Positions 50,696 through 59,948 of a DNA stretch of 64,000 bases are shown piece after piece (within the stretch, counting starts at the first letter, position 1; each line of letters opens with the position of its first letter). A program made the translations under genes and the position numbers. Under the pieces are notes generated by a model, which did not search any database, was not told the origin of the DNA, and saw nothing but the letters and a program-made list of their open reading frames with translations. The stretch is from contig JASNZW010000001.1 in NCBI GenBank assembly GCA_048499435.1, positions 558,001-622,000 on the forward strand, in the 5' to 3' direction. This DNA is from DAOTWC01 sp048499435. GTDB taxonomy: Bacteria > Chloroflexota > Anaerolineae > Aggregatilineales > Phototrophicaceae.

Positions 50696-51379
50696 TTAAA
50701 CCCGCTCAAAATCGTCCTCATAACAGACCTGCAGCACCCCGGCCAGCTCATGGCCGATAACGATTGTCTGGCCTTCGCGTTCAAGCTGAAGCGGCCCGTT
50801 AAACGGCGCGCGCGCCGCCAGCGTGAAGCGCACGCCCGGCTTCAGCCCCAGCGTGCCCAGGTAAAGCAGCTTGTCGGTGTCGTGGGTGCTGACGCGGCTG
50901 AGCGCGTAGGTCTGGGCCGGCTCAGCAGTGTTCAGCGGCCAGTCGTGCAGGCGCTGCATCTGGCCGTCGGCGGTCGGGATCGGCTCGCCGTGCGGGCAGC
51001 GGCGCGGAAAGCCAGCCATTTCCTCCATGCGGTTTACCAGCCGGTCGCTGACAGTCGTGCCCAGCGCGTCGGCGGCGTCGTGCACCTCATGCCAGCCGAA
51101 GCCCATCACATCCACCAGGAAGCGCTCCGCCAGCCGGTGACGGCGAATGCTCAGCAGCGCCTCGCGCTCGCCGGCGGGCGTCAGGATGATGCCCTGGTAG
51201 GGTTCGTGGTCCAGGTAGCCAGCCTCGCGCAGGCGCTGCACCATGCGCGTCACCGCCGGGGCGGATACGTTCATAACCTCAGCCAGCGCGGATGTAGACA
51301 CATACGGGCTGCCATCCTGATAATAAGCCAGCCGGTAGGCCTCAGCCAGATATTCCTGCATTGCGGTGCTTATGCCCAT
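50696..51379 (-). CDS. DtxR/MntR-family metal-dependent transcriptional regulator
   Basis: A 227-residue regulator that represses iron or manganese uptake genes. The N-terminal winged helix (YVSTSALAEVMNVSAPAVTRMVQRLREAGYL) is followed by the metal-binding dimerisation domain (RHRLAERFL, HEVHDAADAL, CPHGEPIP) and a C-terminal SH3-like FeoA domain. Which metal it binds cannot be told. It has a well-formed promoter at 51425-51453 and may be autoregulated. No transporter is nearby. Confidence 0.93.
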   Translation of the reverse strand: MGISTAMQEYLAEAYRLAYYQDGSPYVSTSALAEVMNVSAPAVTRMVQRLREAGYLDHEPYQGIILTPAGEREALLSIRRHRLAERFLVDVMGFGWHEVHDAADALGTTVSDRLVNRMEEMAGFPRRCPHGEPIPTADGQMQRLHDWPLNTAEPAQTYALSRVSTHDTDKLLYLGTLGLKPGVRFTLAARAPFNGPLQLEREGQTIVIGHELAGVLQVCYEDDFERV

Positions 51380-51424
51380 GCGCGCCCCGTCACAGCGGCG
51401 TAATTTCGCTGATTTCTATTGTAA

Positions 51425-51453
51425 ATAATAGCGACCAGGGCGGATTTTCGCAA
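51425..51453 (-). promoter_or_regulatory. Promoter of the DtxR-family regulator gene
   Basis: Minus-strand TTGCGA (51448-51453), 17-base spacer, TATTAT (51425-51430). Confidence 0.65.
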
Positions 51454-51489
51454 GCGTTAAATTTTTATTTTCCAGACGGTACGCTTTTG

Positions 51490-53301
51490 CTACCGGCTGA
51501 GCAGATAGGCGACCAGCGCGTCGATATCCGACGGCGGAACGGACAGGCTGAGGAAATGTGTGCCCGGCAGGCTGAACACCTCGCGCAGCGTGGCGGCTGA
51601 GCCGTCATGAAAGTAAGGGGCGCTCAGCCACAGATAGCGCAGCAGCGGCGTGTCGAACTGGCCGCCGGTTCCTACGTCGCGGGCCGCCGGGCTGCTGCCG
51701 GTCGCGCCGACGTGGCACTCAGCGCAGCCCTGCTCGCTGAACACCTGCTCGCCGCGCGCGATCTGCTGCGCGTCGCCCTGCGTGGGGTTAGGCGGGGGCT
51801 GAAGGCCAGCCAGATAGGCCGCCAGCGTGTCGAGGTCCGGCGAGAGGCCGGTGTGGGCGGTGTCCAGCGGCGCGGCCAGCGCCGGGAGGAAATCCTCAAT
51901 CAGGCCGGTCCCACCCTGCAGGCGGCGGATCTTCAGCTCCACGTCGGCCACCTCATCCCAGCCGCCGTCCCAGTTATAGGGGGCCGTTTCAACCAGGTTG
52001 TAGAGCGCGGGCGTGTTGCGCGGGCCGCCGGGGAAGCCCGCCCAGGTGCGGCCGTCGGGCAGGCCGTCAAAATGGCAGTTGGCGCAGCTCAGCCAGCGGT
52101 CGGCGCTGAGACGCGGGTCAGCGGCGCTGTGGAACAACTGCGCGCCGATGAGGATGTCCACCGGGACGGTGAGGTTGCTCACCGGCAGCACGTCCACCAC
52201 CGCCAGCGCGCCGGTGTTGATGATGGCGATCGTTCCATCAAGCGTGTTGTTGACAAAGGCGAAGGTGTTGTCGCGGTTGAGGATGATGGCGCGCGGGTTA
52301 GCCCCCACCGGGATGTTGGCGCGCAGCAGCCCGGTGTTCAGGTCAACCACCGTTACGTCGTTGCTGCCGGCGTTGGCGACATACAGCCAGTTGCGGAAGC
52401 GGTCCAGCGCGGCGGCGAAGGGCATGTTGACGGGGCGGTCAATAGTGTCGAGCGTGAGGCGGCGGCTGAACTGCGGGCTGAGACCGCGCAGGTCCAGCGC
52501 GTTGACCACCGGGAAAACAACCGTGTCGAAGGTGGGGAAACGGTTCTGGGTGTTGCTGCGGCTCTGTGGCAGATACGCCAGGCCGCGCGTCGTGTCCAGC
52601 TCAACCGCCTGCGCGGCGGCGGTGTCAACGCCGGTCGAAACCACGTCTACCACGCGCGACTGCGGCAGGTACACCAGGCTGAGGTCGCCGCTCCAGAAAT
52701 GGGTGACGTACAGCAGCTCGCCCCACAGCGCCAGGCCGGTCGGGCCGGGCGGGACGGGGATGCGCTCGCGCACCTGGTACGCGGCCAGGTCCACCACGAC
52801 GATCTCATTGCTGCCCTGCAGCGACACATACGCGCTGCCAGCGTTCGCGACCACGCCGTAAGCCAGCGACCCGCCCAGCGGGATCACGTGCGTCACGGTG
52901 GTCTGGCGCACATCCAGCACCGCCAGCGCGTTCTGGCCGCGCAGCACCACCAGCGCCGTCTGGCCGTTGGGCGTGACCGTCAGGCCGCGCGGGTCCGGCC
53001 CCACCGCGATCTCAGCCAGCGTGCGCGCCTGGTTGGCGATGACGACCTCGACAAACGAGACCGTGCCGTTAAGCTGGTTAGCGACCACCAGCACCCGGCC
53101 TTCGTCGGCCAGCGCGAGCGTGCTGCTGGCCGAGGCGCGGGCGCGCTCGTCAGGCAGGGCGTAAAGCGGCAGCGGCGTGGGCGTGGGGGCCTGCGCCTGA
53201 ACGTAACCGGCCAGCGCCAGCAGCGCCAGCCCGGTCAGCGCCAGCGCCGCCGGCCACCGGGCCGGCCGGCCTGTATACCTGCGTGCGAACCTGAGCGTCA
53301 T
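51490..53301 (-). CDS. Secreted YVTN-propeller dihaem cytochrome c (peroxidase/MauG-like C-terminus)
   Basis: A 603-residue exported protein. A signal peptide (GLALLALAGYVQAQ) is followed by a YVTN-type beta-propeller (GTVSFVEVV, GPDPRGLTVTPNG, NALAVLD) over residues about 55-380. The C-terminal 220 residues carry two haem-binding CxxCH motifs, CANCH at 406-410 and CAECH at 526-530, in contexts (GTGGQFDTPLLRYL, APYFHDGSAATL) typical of cytochrome c peroxidase/MauG-type domains. The ATG overlaps the stop of the upstream 1243-residue gene by four bases (ATGA), so the two are translationally coupled. Likely role: extracytoplasmic electron transfer or oxidation; substrate unknown. Confidence 0.9.
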   Translation of the reverse strand: MTLRFARRYTGRPARWPAALALTGLALLALAGYVQAQAPTPTPLPLYALPDERARASASSTLALADEGRVLVVANQLNGTVSFVEVVIANQARTLAEIAVGPDPRGLTVTPNGQTALVVLRGQNALAVLDVRQTTVTHVIPLGGSLAYGVVANAGSAYVSLQGSNEIVVVDLAAYQVRERIPVPPGPTGLALWGELLYVTHFWSGDLSLVYLPQSRVVDVVSTGVDTAAAQAVELDTTRGLAYLPQSRSNTQNRFPTFDTVVFPVVNALDLRGLSPQFSRRLTLDTIDRPVNMPFAAALDRFRNWLYVANAGSNDVTVVDLNTGLLRANIPVGANPRAIILNRDNTFAFVNNTLDGTIAIINTGALAVVDVLPVSNLTVPVDILIGAQLFHSAADPRLSADRWLSCANCHFDGLPDGRTWAGFPGGPRNTPALYNLVETAPYNWDGGWDEVADVELKIRRLQGGTGLIEDFLPALAAPLDTAHTGLSPDLDTLAAYLAGLQPPPNPTQGDAQQIARGEQVFSEQGCAECHVGATGSSPAARDVGTGGQFDTPLLRYLWLSAPYFHDGSAATLREVFSLPGTHFLSLSVPPSDIDALVAYLLSR

Positions 53302-56300
53302 GGGCTGGTTCCCCAATCAAACGTGGTCAGCCGGTCATACTGGATAACGACGGTGCGCGTGAGGTACTGCGCCTGGCCCTGGGCGTCTGTGCCGCTGACG
53401 AAGAACGTCAGCGTCAGCGGGTCGGCGGCGGCGGCGCCGGCGGCGCGCGCGTCGCTCTCGTAGTTCGGGAAGGCATTGTTCAGGTTGACCGGGTTGTACT
53501 GGTAGCTGACGGTGTGGCCGCTGATGGTCAGCGGGCCGCCGCCGACAACAAAGCCGGGGATGGTGGCCGTGTAGTGGAACACCGTGTTAGCCCAGTCAGC
53601 AGGCAGGTTGAAATTGAAATTGTAGGGGATGCCGCCGGGGATGGCGTAGTCGTCGCGGGCGTCGTTATAGGGCAGCGGGCCAGCGGCGGACGGGACTACG
53701 TAAAAAGCAAACTCGCCGGTGGGCGCGCCAGGGACGCCGCCCTGCGGCAGCGGCGGCTGCACCTGCCCGGCGGATGTCAGGCTGTCGTGCGTAACGCGCA
53801 CCTGCGCCGTCCAGATGCCGGGCTTGACGGCGACAAAATCATCAGCCGGGTTGTAATAGTAGCCGGTCGGGCCAGCATAGCCGCTGAAGGCCCGCGTTTC
53901 GCCGTCAGGGTCGGTGACGGCGATCTCCACGCGCGAAGCCAGCGCCGGCCCCACCTGCCCGGCGAACGACACCGTATCGCCGACTGTCAGCACCTGGCCC
54001 GGCTGGATGCCGGTGGGGTGGAAGAACAGGTACGCCGGGCTGCCGTTCACCGTGAACAGCGGCCCGCCAGCCGGCCCCGCGGCCTCGCCGTTATACGGCG
54101 GAAAGACGCGCGGGCCGAGCGCGTCAGCCGGGCCAGCCGCGACCGCGAGCGCGGCATAAGCGGCGGTTTCAACAACGCCCGCGTCCGGCGCGCGCACGAC
54201 CGCGCCGCCAAACAGGAAGGTGTAGTCGCCCGGCCGGTCGCCGGCCAGCCCAGCGCCCGGCTGGCGGTTGAACGGGTCGTTCGGGGACCAGTGCCACAGT
54301 ATATCGGGCGCGTCGCCACCTTTGACGAACTGGCGCGCGCTGACGCCGGGGCGCACGGCGCTGATGTAGAAATAGGTGTCGGCGTCCAGCGCCGCCGGCA
54401 GTTCCTGGCGCAGAATCATATCCGGCAGCGGCTGGCCCTGCGCCGAAACGAAGCCCGGCAGCGCCGCCAGCAGCCATTCCTGATAAGCGCCGGCGGTGTC
54501 CTGCAGCGTGAGCGTCGGGCGCACGCCCGCCGCGTTCAGCGGATACCAGAGCACATCGCCGGGGTGGTACGGCGCGTTGTAGAGCAGCGGCCCGGCCTGC
54601 GGCGCATACGTCTCGGCGCGGAACCACGCCGGGCGCGCGCCGGGGTCATAGTCAAAGAGGCCGCGCTGGCCGCGCGCGATCAGCGTTCCCTGCGGCGACG
54701 CGATCACGCCCGCGCCGCGCAGGCTGCCGGCCCACAGCCGCCCGCCGCTGTCAGTAAAGCGCGCCTCGTAATCCACCACGTACTCGCCCGGCGTGTCGAA
54801 GGTGAACGCGCCCGCGGCGGCGTAGAAATAACCGGCGGCGTTGGCCTGCCCGTTGAGGCGGTGTTCCAGCGGCGCGCCGCCGTCCAGCGGATAAACGCGC
54901 AGCGTGATGGTCACATCCGCCGGGACAGCGGGCGTCAGGCGCAGCGCCGGGCTGAAGGCTTCGCCCACGTGGAAGGGCGTCCCCGGCAGCGCGCCGGCGC
55001 TCAGCGTGAGCGTCTCAGCGGCCAGCACGGTGTATGTGCCGCCGCCCTCGTAGCGGTTGCCCCACATATCTTCCAGCGCGCCGTTCAGCGTGATGCGGTA
55101 CTCGCCGTACTGGTCGAAACGGTAGGCGGTGAACAGCGGGTTAAGCGTTGTCAGCCGGTAGGCGTCCAGCGGCGACTGCGCGCCGAACAGGGCGCGCTCG
55201 TCAGCGGCGGCGGTGGAAAGGCGGTTCTGCAGGAAAGGCGCGCTGCCCAGGTCGTCCACAGCGCCATCAGGGCGCTGCACCTGCCCGCTGACGCGCCCGC
55301 CGGGGAACAGGAACGGGATCAGCGGGGCCGCCGACGAGTCCAGGCTGTTAGGCAGCATGTTGAGCAGGTACGGCTCCAGCGGGTATGGGATGGCCTCGCC
55401 GCCGTCGGGGCCGGTGAACGGCGGCAGAATGTAGGTAGCGCTGTTAAAGCGGACGCGGTTAGACAGGGCCGCGCGCCCGGCGTCCTCAGCGGCCAGCAGG
55501 CCCCGGCTGCCGCCGCTGCCGGGCGCGTCGTGGAACAGCGCCCACACCAGCCGCCCGCCGGCGCTGCCGCCGCTGTTGAGAACCAGCGGCAGCCGGGTGG
55601 ACTGCACCCGCGACAGCGCGCGCTGGCCGCTGCCCAGCAGCCCGCTGGCCTGCCAGGGAATCGGCTCGCCGTCGGCGACGCGCGCCAGCCCTTCAAACAC
55701 CGGCACATACAGGCCGGGCGGCAGATCGCGCGGGACCTGCAGGCGGAAATCCAGGCCGAAAGTCAGCACGCTGCCCGCGCGCAGCACCTGCTGCGCGGGG
55801 ACCAGCGCCTCGCCCAGCACGACAGGGGCGCGCAGGCCGTCAATCGGCAGGCCGGACGGCGTAAGCGCCGCCGACCAGCCGTTGCTGGTGTCGGGGCCGC
55901 CAGCGGCCTGGAAACCGTCCGCGCCGGTAACGGGCAGCAGGCTGACGCGCCCGATCATGCCCATCCCGGCCTGCCCGGCGGGCAGGCCAGGCGCGGTCAG
56001 CGTCACATCCATCTGCATGCGCCAGGCGCTGCCGGGCGTGAGCGTCAGGCCCTGGGCGCGCCCGCGCGCCGACCACACGCCGGCGCCGTCCGCCACCGGC
56101 CCGCCGACGGTAAACCGCACCGCGTCGCCGGCGATGTCGCTGGTGTAGACGATGCCGTCCGTTTCCTCGACCAGCAGCGGCGGCTGGTCGGCGTTGTAGC
56201 CGGCCATCTTCGTGCCGTCCGCCGCCAGGAAATCCACGCCGTCAATGAGGATGTTGGCCAGCGGCGCCCCGCCAGCCGGCTGTAACGCGGCCAGCGGCAC

Positions 56301-57029
56301 GCGCAGCTCGATGCCGTCAGCGCGGGCGACAGCGACCGCCACCGCGCCGATATCCGCCGGGTTGGGGCTGATGCGCCGCCACACGGCCGTTTGTTCCGCC
56401 AGGCGCGGGTCGAGCGACAGGCCGTAGCTGGTCGAGCCGGACGCGAGCACCAGCTCCATGCGGCTGTAGATCGCCGGGGCGGCGCTGGCGGGCAGCGCGA
56501 CATACAGCGAAGCCTGGTTTTGCAGGGCATAGAGCGCCTGCTGCCCGACCATCAGCAGGCGCGCGTCCGGGTACTGTTCCCAGTCACCAAGCTGGCCGTC
56601 TATCAGCAGGCGGGTGGTGGCAGCGGCGGGCTGGCGCACCTCTGGAAAGGGGCCGTAAACGATTGTCCCTGGCCCGCCGGGCAGCGAGCCAGCCTGCGCG
56701 GCCAGGCCGGGCGGCAGCGCCTGCGCCGGGCTGATCCAGAAGGGGGTGTTGCCGGGGCCGAAAATGCGGGCGGTAAACGAGCCGGTGATGCCGGCGGCGG
56801 TCGTGACGACTTCCTCGGTGTATAAATTGCGCACAGCTATCTGCGCCGCCGGGAAAACCGCGCCCGCCACGCCGGTGATCGTCACGATGCCGCTGTCGTC
56901 AGGGGCCGAAACGCTGATGAGCGCCGCGATTGGCGGGTCGCCCGGCTGGGCGGCCGTCTGCGCGCTGACACCTACGCCAACCAGACTCGCAAGCAGGATG
57001 GCTCCGGCTGTCATCCACAAACGTCGCAC
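53298..57029 (-). CDS. Very large secreted protein of unknown function, possible carbohydrate-binding domain
   Basis: A 1243-residue protein with a signal peptide (ILLASLVGVGVSAQ) and no later membrane segment. Residues about 141-260 look like a CBM9/DOMON-type beta-sandwich (LLIDGQLGDWEQYPDARL, LYVALPAS). The rest is beta-rich and Gly/Ala/Pro-rich, with repeated motifs such as YEGGGTYTVLAAE, GEYVVDYEARF and GPTGYYYNPADDF, suggesting several stacked Ig-like or bridging domains, but I do not recognise them. Few cysteines. The GTG start at 57029 has GGAGG six bases upstream and a strong promoter. It heads a two-gene operon with the dihaem cytochrome. Role may be in the cell envelope. Confidence 0.75.
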   Translation of the reverse strand: MRRLWMTAGAILLASLVGVGVSAQTAAQPGDPPIAALISVSAPDDSGIVTITGVAGAVFPAAQIAVRNLYTEEVVTTAAGITGSFTARIFGPGNTPFWISPAQALPPGLAAQAGSLPGGPGTIVYGPFPEVRQPAAATTRLLIDGQLGDWEQYPDARLLMVGQQALYALQNQASLYVALPASAAPAIYSRMELVLASGSTSYGLSLDPRLAEQTAVWRRISPNPADIGAVAVAVARADGIELRVPLAALQPAGGAPLANILIDGVDFLAADGTKMAGYNADQPPLLVEETDGIVYTSDIAGDAVRFTVGGPVADGAGVWSARGRAQGLTLTPGSAWRMQMDVTLTAPGLPAGQAGMGMIGRVSLLPVTGADGFQAAGGPDTSNGWSAALTPSGLPIDGLRAPVVLGEALVPAQQVLRAGSVLTFGLDFRLQVPRDLPPGLYVPVFEGLARVADGEPIPWQASGLLGSGQRALSRVQSTRLPLVLNSGGSAGGRLVWALFHDAPGSGGSRGLLAAEDAGRAALSNRVRFNSATYILPPFTGPDGGEAIPYPLEPYLLNMLPNSLDSSAAPLIPFLFPGGRVSGQVQRPDGAVDDLGSAPFLQNRLSTAAADERALFGAQSPLDAYRLTTLNPLFTAYRFDQYGEYRITLNGALEDMWGNRYEGGGTYTVLAAETLTLSAGALPGTPFHVGEAFSPALRLTPAVPADVTITLRVYPLDGGAPLEHRLNGQANAAGYFYAAAGAFTFDTPGEYVVDYEARFTDSGGRLWAGSLRGAGVIASPQGTLIARGQRGLFDYDPGARPAWFRAETYAPQAGPLLYNAPYHPGDVLWYPLNAAGVRPTLTLQDTAGAYQEWLLAALPGFVSAQGQPLPDMILRQELPAALDADTYFYISAVRPGVSARQFVKGGDAPDILWHWSPNDPFNRQPGAGLAGDRPGDYTFLFGGAVVRAPDAGVVETAAYAALAVAAGPADALGPRVFPPYNGEAAGPAGGPLFTVNGSPAYLFFHPTGIQPGQVLTVGDTVSFAGQVGPALASRVEIAVTDPDGETRAFSGYAGPTGYYYNPADDFVAVKPGIWTAQVRVTHDSLTSAGQVQPPLPQGGVPGAPTGEFAFYVVPSAAGPLPYNDARDDYAIPGGIPYNFNFNLPADWANTVFHYTATIPGFVVGGGPLTISGHTVSYQYNPVNLNNAFPNYESDARAAGAAAADPLTLTFFVSGTDAQGQAQYLTRTVVIQYDRLTTFDWGTSP

Positions 57030-57066
57030 CGCTGGCCTCCGTGAAACGCATCACGAATATGGGCAG

Positions 57067-57095
57067 AGTATAGAGAATCGCTCAGGCAAAGTCAA
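57067..57095 (-). promoter_or_regulatory. Promoter of the secreted-protein/cytochrome operon
   Basis: Minus-strand TTGACT (57090-57095), 17-base spacer, TATACT (57067-57072), 38 bases above the GTG start. This is one of the best sigma-70-like promoters in the window. Confidence 0.75.
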
Positions 57096-57168
57096 TTTGC
57101 CGGGCGGTTGTAAAGGCTTTGTTATGCCTATGTTCAGCGCCGCGCGCCGGGTGTATAACTGAAGCACG

Positions 57169-58551
57169 ATGACCACCTTCCCCCCGGATTCACTGCTGAC
57201 ACAGGCCAGCGCGCTGATCGAGGCGCGCATCGGCCTGGCGGTGTCTACCCAGTTCCGCAGCGAGCTGGCGCCGATTTTGCGCGACCAGGCGGGGGATGAC
57301 CTGCACGGCCTGCTGGCGGCGCTGCGCGCCAGCCCGGTGACAGCCCCGGTGTGGCAGCGGCTGATCCAGGCGCTGACCATCGGCGAGACCTATTTCTTCC
57401 GCGACGCGGCGCACTTTCACCTGCTGCGCGACCACCTGCTGGCCGGCCTGGTGCTGGAACGCCGCCACAAAAACCGGCTGGCGCTGGATATCTGGTGCGC
57501 GGGCTGCGCCACCGGCGAAGAGCCGTATTCGGTGGCGGTGGCGCTGCACACGCTGCTGCCGGACCTGGACCGCTGGCAGATCCGCCTGCTGGGGACGGAC
57601 ATCAACGCGCAGGCGCTGGCGCTGGCGCGTGCGGGCGTCTACCGTGACTGGGCGTTTCGCCACACAGAGGACGGCTTCCGCGCCCGCTATTTCGACCCGG
57701 TGGCCGCCGGCTGGCAGATCAAGCCCGCGCTGCGGCGCATGGTGACATTCCAGCAGCACAACCTGCTCGACAGCGCGCCGCCGGCGGGGCTGGACATCAT
57801 CTTCTGCCGCAACGTGCTGATCTACTTCCAGCGCGGCTGCATCGCGGCGGTGGAGGACGGGCTGTTCGAGGCGCTGCACCCCGGCGGCTGGCTGCTGCTG
57901 GGCCACGCGGAGGCGATCCGCACGGCGCGCGACCGGTGGGCGGCGCACGTGTTCCCGGACGCGGTCCTCTACCAGAAGCCGCAGGGCAGGCCGCCGGTGA
58001 CGTACCAGCGCCACACCGGGGCGCGCCGCACCGGGCCGCTGGCCGCCGCGCCGGCGGCTGACGGCTATGACAGCGCGCTGGCCGCGCTGCGCGCCGACCA
58101 GCCCGACGCCGCCGAGCGCATCCTGGGCGCGCTGCTGGCACAGCAGCCTGACCACGCCCGCGCGCGCGTGCTGCTGGCTTATCTGTTCGCCAACCGGCAG
58201 GCCGTGCCGGAGGCGCACGCGCACCTTGACGCCGCGCTCTACAGCGATCCGCTGCTGGCGGACGCGCACTACCTGCGCGCCATGCTGTTTCTGGAAGAAG
58301 CCAACCAGCGCGACGCCTTTCAGGCGCTGCGCGCGGCGCTCTACTGCCAGCGCGACCACCTGCTGGCGGCGCATCTGCTGGGCAACCTGCACCACCGCGC
58401 CGGGAACCGCGCGCGCGCGCGCCGCGCCTGGGAACACGCCCGCGCTGCCGCCGCCGCCCACCCGCCGGACGCGCCCGTAAGCGACCTCAGCGACCTGACG
58501 GCGGCCAGCTTCGTCACGCTGCTGGACACGCAGCTTAACGGGCTGGCGTGA
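57169..58551 (+). CDS. CheR-type methyltransferase with C-terminal TPRs
   Basis: A 460-residue protein. The CheR N-terminal helical domain (LTIGETYFFRD) precedes the SAM-binding motif I in WCAGCATGEEPYSVAV, DIIFCRNVLIYF and the HPGGWLLLGHAE region. Residues about 300-440 are helical repeats (TPR-like: AERILGALLAQQPDHARARVLLAYLF). CheR enzymes methylate glutamates of chemoreceptors, but TPR-linked CheR proteins are often part of other chemosensory pathways. No chemoreceptor or CheA gene is here. A TATAAC box lies at 57154-57159, nine bases before the start, so the mRNA may be nearly leaderless. Confidence 0.92.
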   Translation: MTTFPPDSLLTQASALIEARIGLAVSTQFRSELAPILRDQAGDDLHGLLAALRASPVTAPVWQRLIQALTIGETYFFRDAAHFHLLRDHLLAGLVLERRHKNRLALDIWCAGCATGEEPYSVAVALHTLLPDLDRWQIRLLGTDINAQALALARAGVYRDWAFRHTEDGFRARYFDPVAAGWQIKPALRRMVTFQQHNLLDSAPPAGLDIIFCRNVLIYFQRGCIAAVEDGLFEALHPGGWLLLGHAEAIRTARDRWAAHVFPDAVLYQKPQGRPPVTYQRHTGARRTGPLAAAPAADGYDSALAALRADQPDAAERILGALLAQQPDHARARVLLAYLFANRQAVPEAHAHLDAALYSDPLLADAHYLRAMLFLEEANQRDAFQALRAALYCQRDHLLAAHLLGNLHHRAGNRARARRAWEHARAAAAAHPPDAPVSDLSDLTAASFVTLLDTQLNGLA

Positions 58552-58575
58552 ATCTGTGCGCAAACCAACAGCACT

Positions 58576-58603
58576 TTGCAACTTGCGGCGTTTCGTTTAA
58601 TAT
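58576..58603 (+). promoter_or_regulatory. Promoter of the hexapeptide acyltransferase gene, probably leaderless
   Basis: TTGCAA (58576-58581), 16-base spacer, TAATAT (58598-58603), then seven bases to the ATG at 58611. It also opens the three-gene cluster ending at 60822. Confidence 0.55.
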
Positions 58604-58610
58604 CCCCCTC

Positions 58611-59261
58611 ATGAGTTCCCCTTCTGACCACCCCCTTCCCGCCTCGCTCGCTGATGCCGCGCGCCAGGCGCGCGCGATGCCCTGGAAGGCGCGCAACGAG
58701 ATCGAGCGCTGGCTGCTGCTGCCGCTGGCGCGCGCCCAGTTCGCGCTGGCGGGCGTGGCCTGGGGGCCGGGCTGGGCGCTCTACGGCCTGCCCATCATCC
58801 AGAAGCACCGGCGCAGCACGCTGACCATCGGCGTGCGGCTGGCGCTGCGCTCGTCGGCACGCAGCAACCCGCTTGGCCCGGCGCACCCGGTCATCCTCAG
58901 CACACGCCGCGCCGGGGCGGCGCTGACCATCGGCGACGACTTCGGCATGACCGGCGGCGCGGTGGTGGCGGAAAACCGCATCACCATCGGCCACCGCGTC
59001 ACCGTCGGCGCCAACACGGTGATCACCGACACCGACTTTCACCCGCTGGACGCCGCCGCGCGCCGCGCCCGCCCGGCCGACGGCGCGACCGCCCCGGTCA
59101 GCATCGGCGACGACGTGTTCATCGGCATGCACACGCTGATACTCAAAGGCGTGAACATCGGCGCGGGCAGCGTGATCGGCGCGGGCAGCGTCGTCACCGG
59201 CGCGATCCCGCCGGGCGTAATCGCCGCCGGGAACCCGGCCCGCGTGCTGCGCGCCCTGTAA
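58611..59261 (+). CDS. Hexapeptide-repeat acyltransferase (WcaF/maltose-acetyltransferase type)
   Basis: A 216-residue left-handed beta-helix acyltransferase. The hexapeptide repeats appear from about residue 105 (ITIGHRVTVGANTVITD, VSIGDDVFIGMHTLILKGVNIGAGSVIGAGSVV) with the catalytic His in TDFHPL. It would transfer an acetyl group to a sugar or related acceptor. The N-terminal 100 residues contain a Trp/Arg-rich region and one hydrophobic stretch. It starts a cluster with the acyltransferase and methyltransferase that follow. Confidence 0.88.
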   Translation: MSSPSDHPLPASLADAARQARAMPWKARNEIERWLLLPLARAQFALAGVAWGPGWALYGLPIIQKHRRSTLTIGVRLALRSSARSNPLGPAHPVILSTRRAGAALTIGDDFGMTGGAVVAENRITIGHRVTVGANTVITDTDFHPLDAAARRARPADGATAPVSIGDDVFIGMHTLILKGVNIGAGSVIGAGSVVTGAIPPGVIAAGNPARVLRAL

Positions 59262-59312
59262 CCGCTGTGACTCTGTTCCGTTCCTTTACCCTCTGCGCGA
59301 GACAACAACACC

Positions 59313-59948
59313 ATGACACAACCTCTTTCTGCGCGTTCACCCGATACAAGCCGTGTGCTGGCCGCTGTGGCGCGGGCGCTGTTTCGCCTGGCCGGCTGGC
59401 AGGCGGAAGGCCACCTGCCGGACCTGCCGAAAGCGGTTGTCGTCAGCGCGCCGCACACCAGCAACTGGGACGGCGTTATCCTGGTGTGGACGGCGCTGAT
59501 AATGCGCGTGCGCCTGCGCTACCTGGTCAAGCACACGCTCATGCGCCCGCCGCTGGGCTGGCTGGTGCGCCTGACCGGCGGCATCCCCATCAACCGCAGC
59601 AAGCGGCACAACGCCGTCGAACAGGCGGTGCAGGCTTTTAACGCGGACGACCGGCTGCTGCTGGCGATCTCGCCGGAGGGCACGCGCAAGCCGGTCGAGT
59701 ACTGGAAGACCGGCTTCTACTATATTGCGCTGGGGGCGGGCGTGCCGCTGGCGCTGGGCTACATTGATTACGCACGGCGGCGCGCCGGCGTCGGGCCGAT
59801 CATCGTGCCCAGCGGCGACCTGGAAGCCGACATGGCGCAGATGCAGGCGTTCTACGCGCCGATCATGGGGCGCCACCCCAGCCGCATGAGCCAGACGCGC
59901 ACCCGCCCCCAGCCGGTCAGCTCTGGCGGCGACGGCGGCTATGAGTGA
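59313..59948 (+). CDS. 1-acyl-sn-glycerol-3-phosphate acyltransferase family protein
   Basis: A 211-residue PlsC-type acyltransferase. It has the HX4D catalytic motif in SAPHTSNWDGV near residue 48 and the glycerol-phosphate-binding SPEGTR near residue 117, plus a hydrophobic segment near residues 65-80. The final 15 residues (QPVSSGGDGG) are low complexity. It overlaps the next gene by eight bases and is in the same operon as the hexapeptide acyltransferase. Confidence 0.9.
   Translation: MTQPLSARSPDTSRVLAAVARALFRLAGWQAEGHLPDLPKAVVVSAPHTSNWDGVILVWTALIMRVRLRYLVKHTLMRPPLGWLVRLTGGIPINRSKRHNAVEQAVQAFNADDRLLLAISPEGTRKPVEYWKTGFYYIALGAGVPLALGYIDYARRRAGVGPIIVPSGDLEADMAQMQAFYAPIMGRHPSRMSQTRTRPQPVSSGGDGGYE

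Noticed and set aside
51380..51489. A DtxR/MntR autoregulatory operator in the AT-rich promoter region
   Set aside because: I could find only a 5-base outer match TCGCT/AGCGA and no clear palindrome like known DtxR or MntR boxes.
53514..56285. A 923-codon frame opposite the large secreted protein
   Set aside because: Its composition is Arg/Gln/His/Val-rich with no domains, whereas the minus-strand gene has a signal peptide, promoter and ribosome site.
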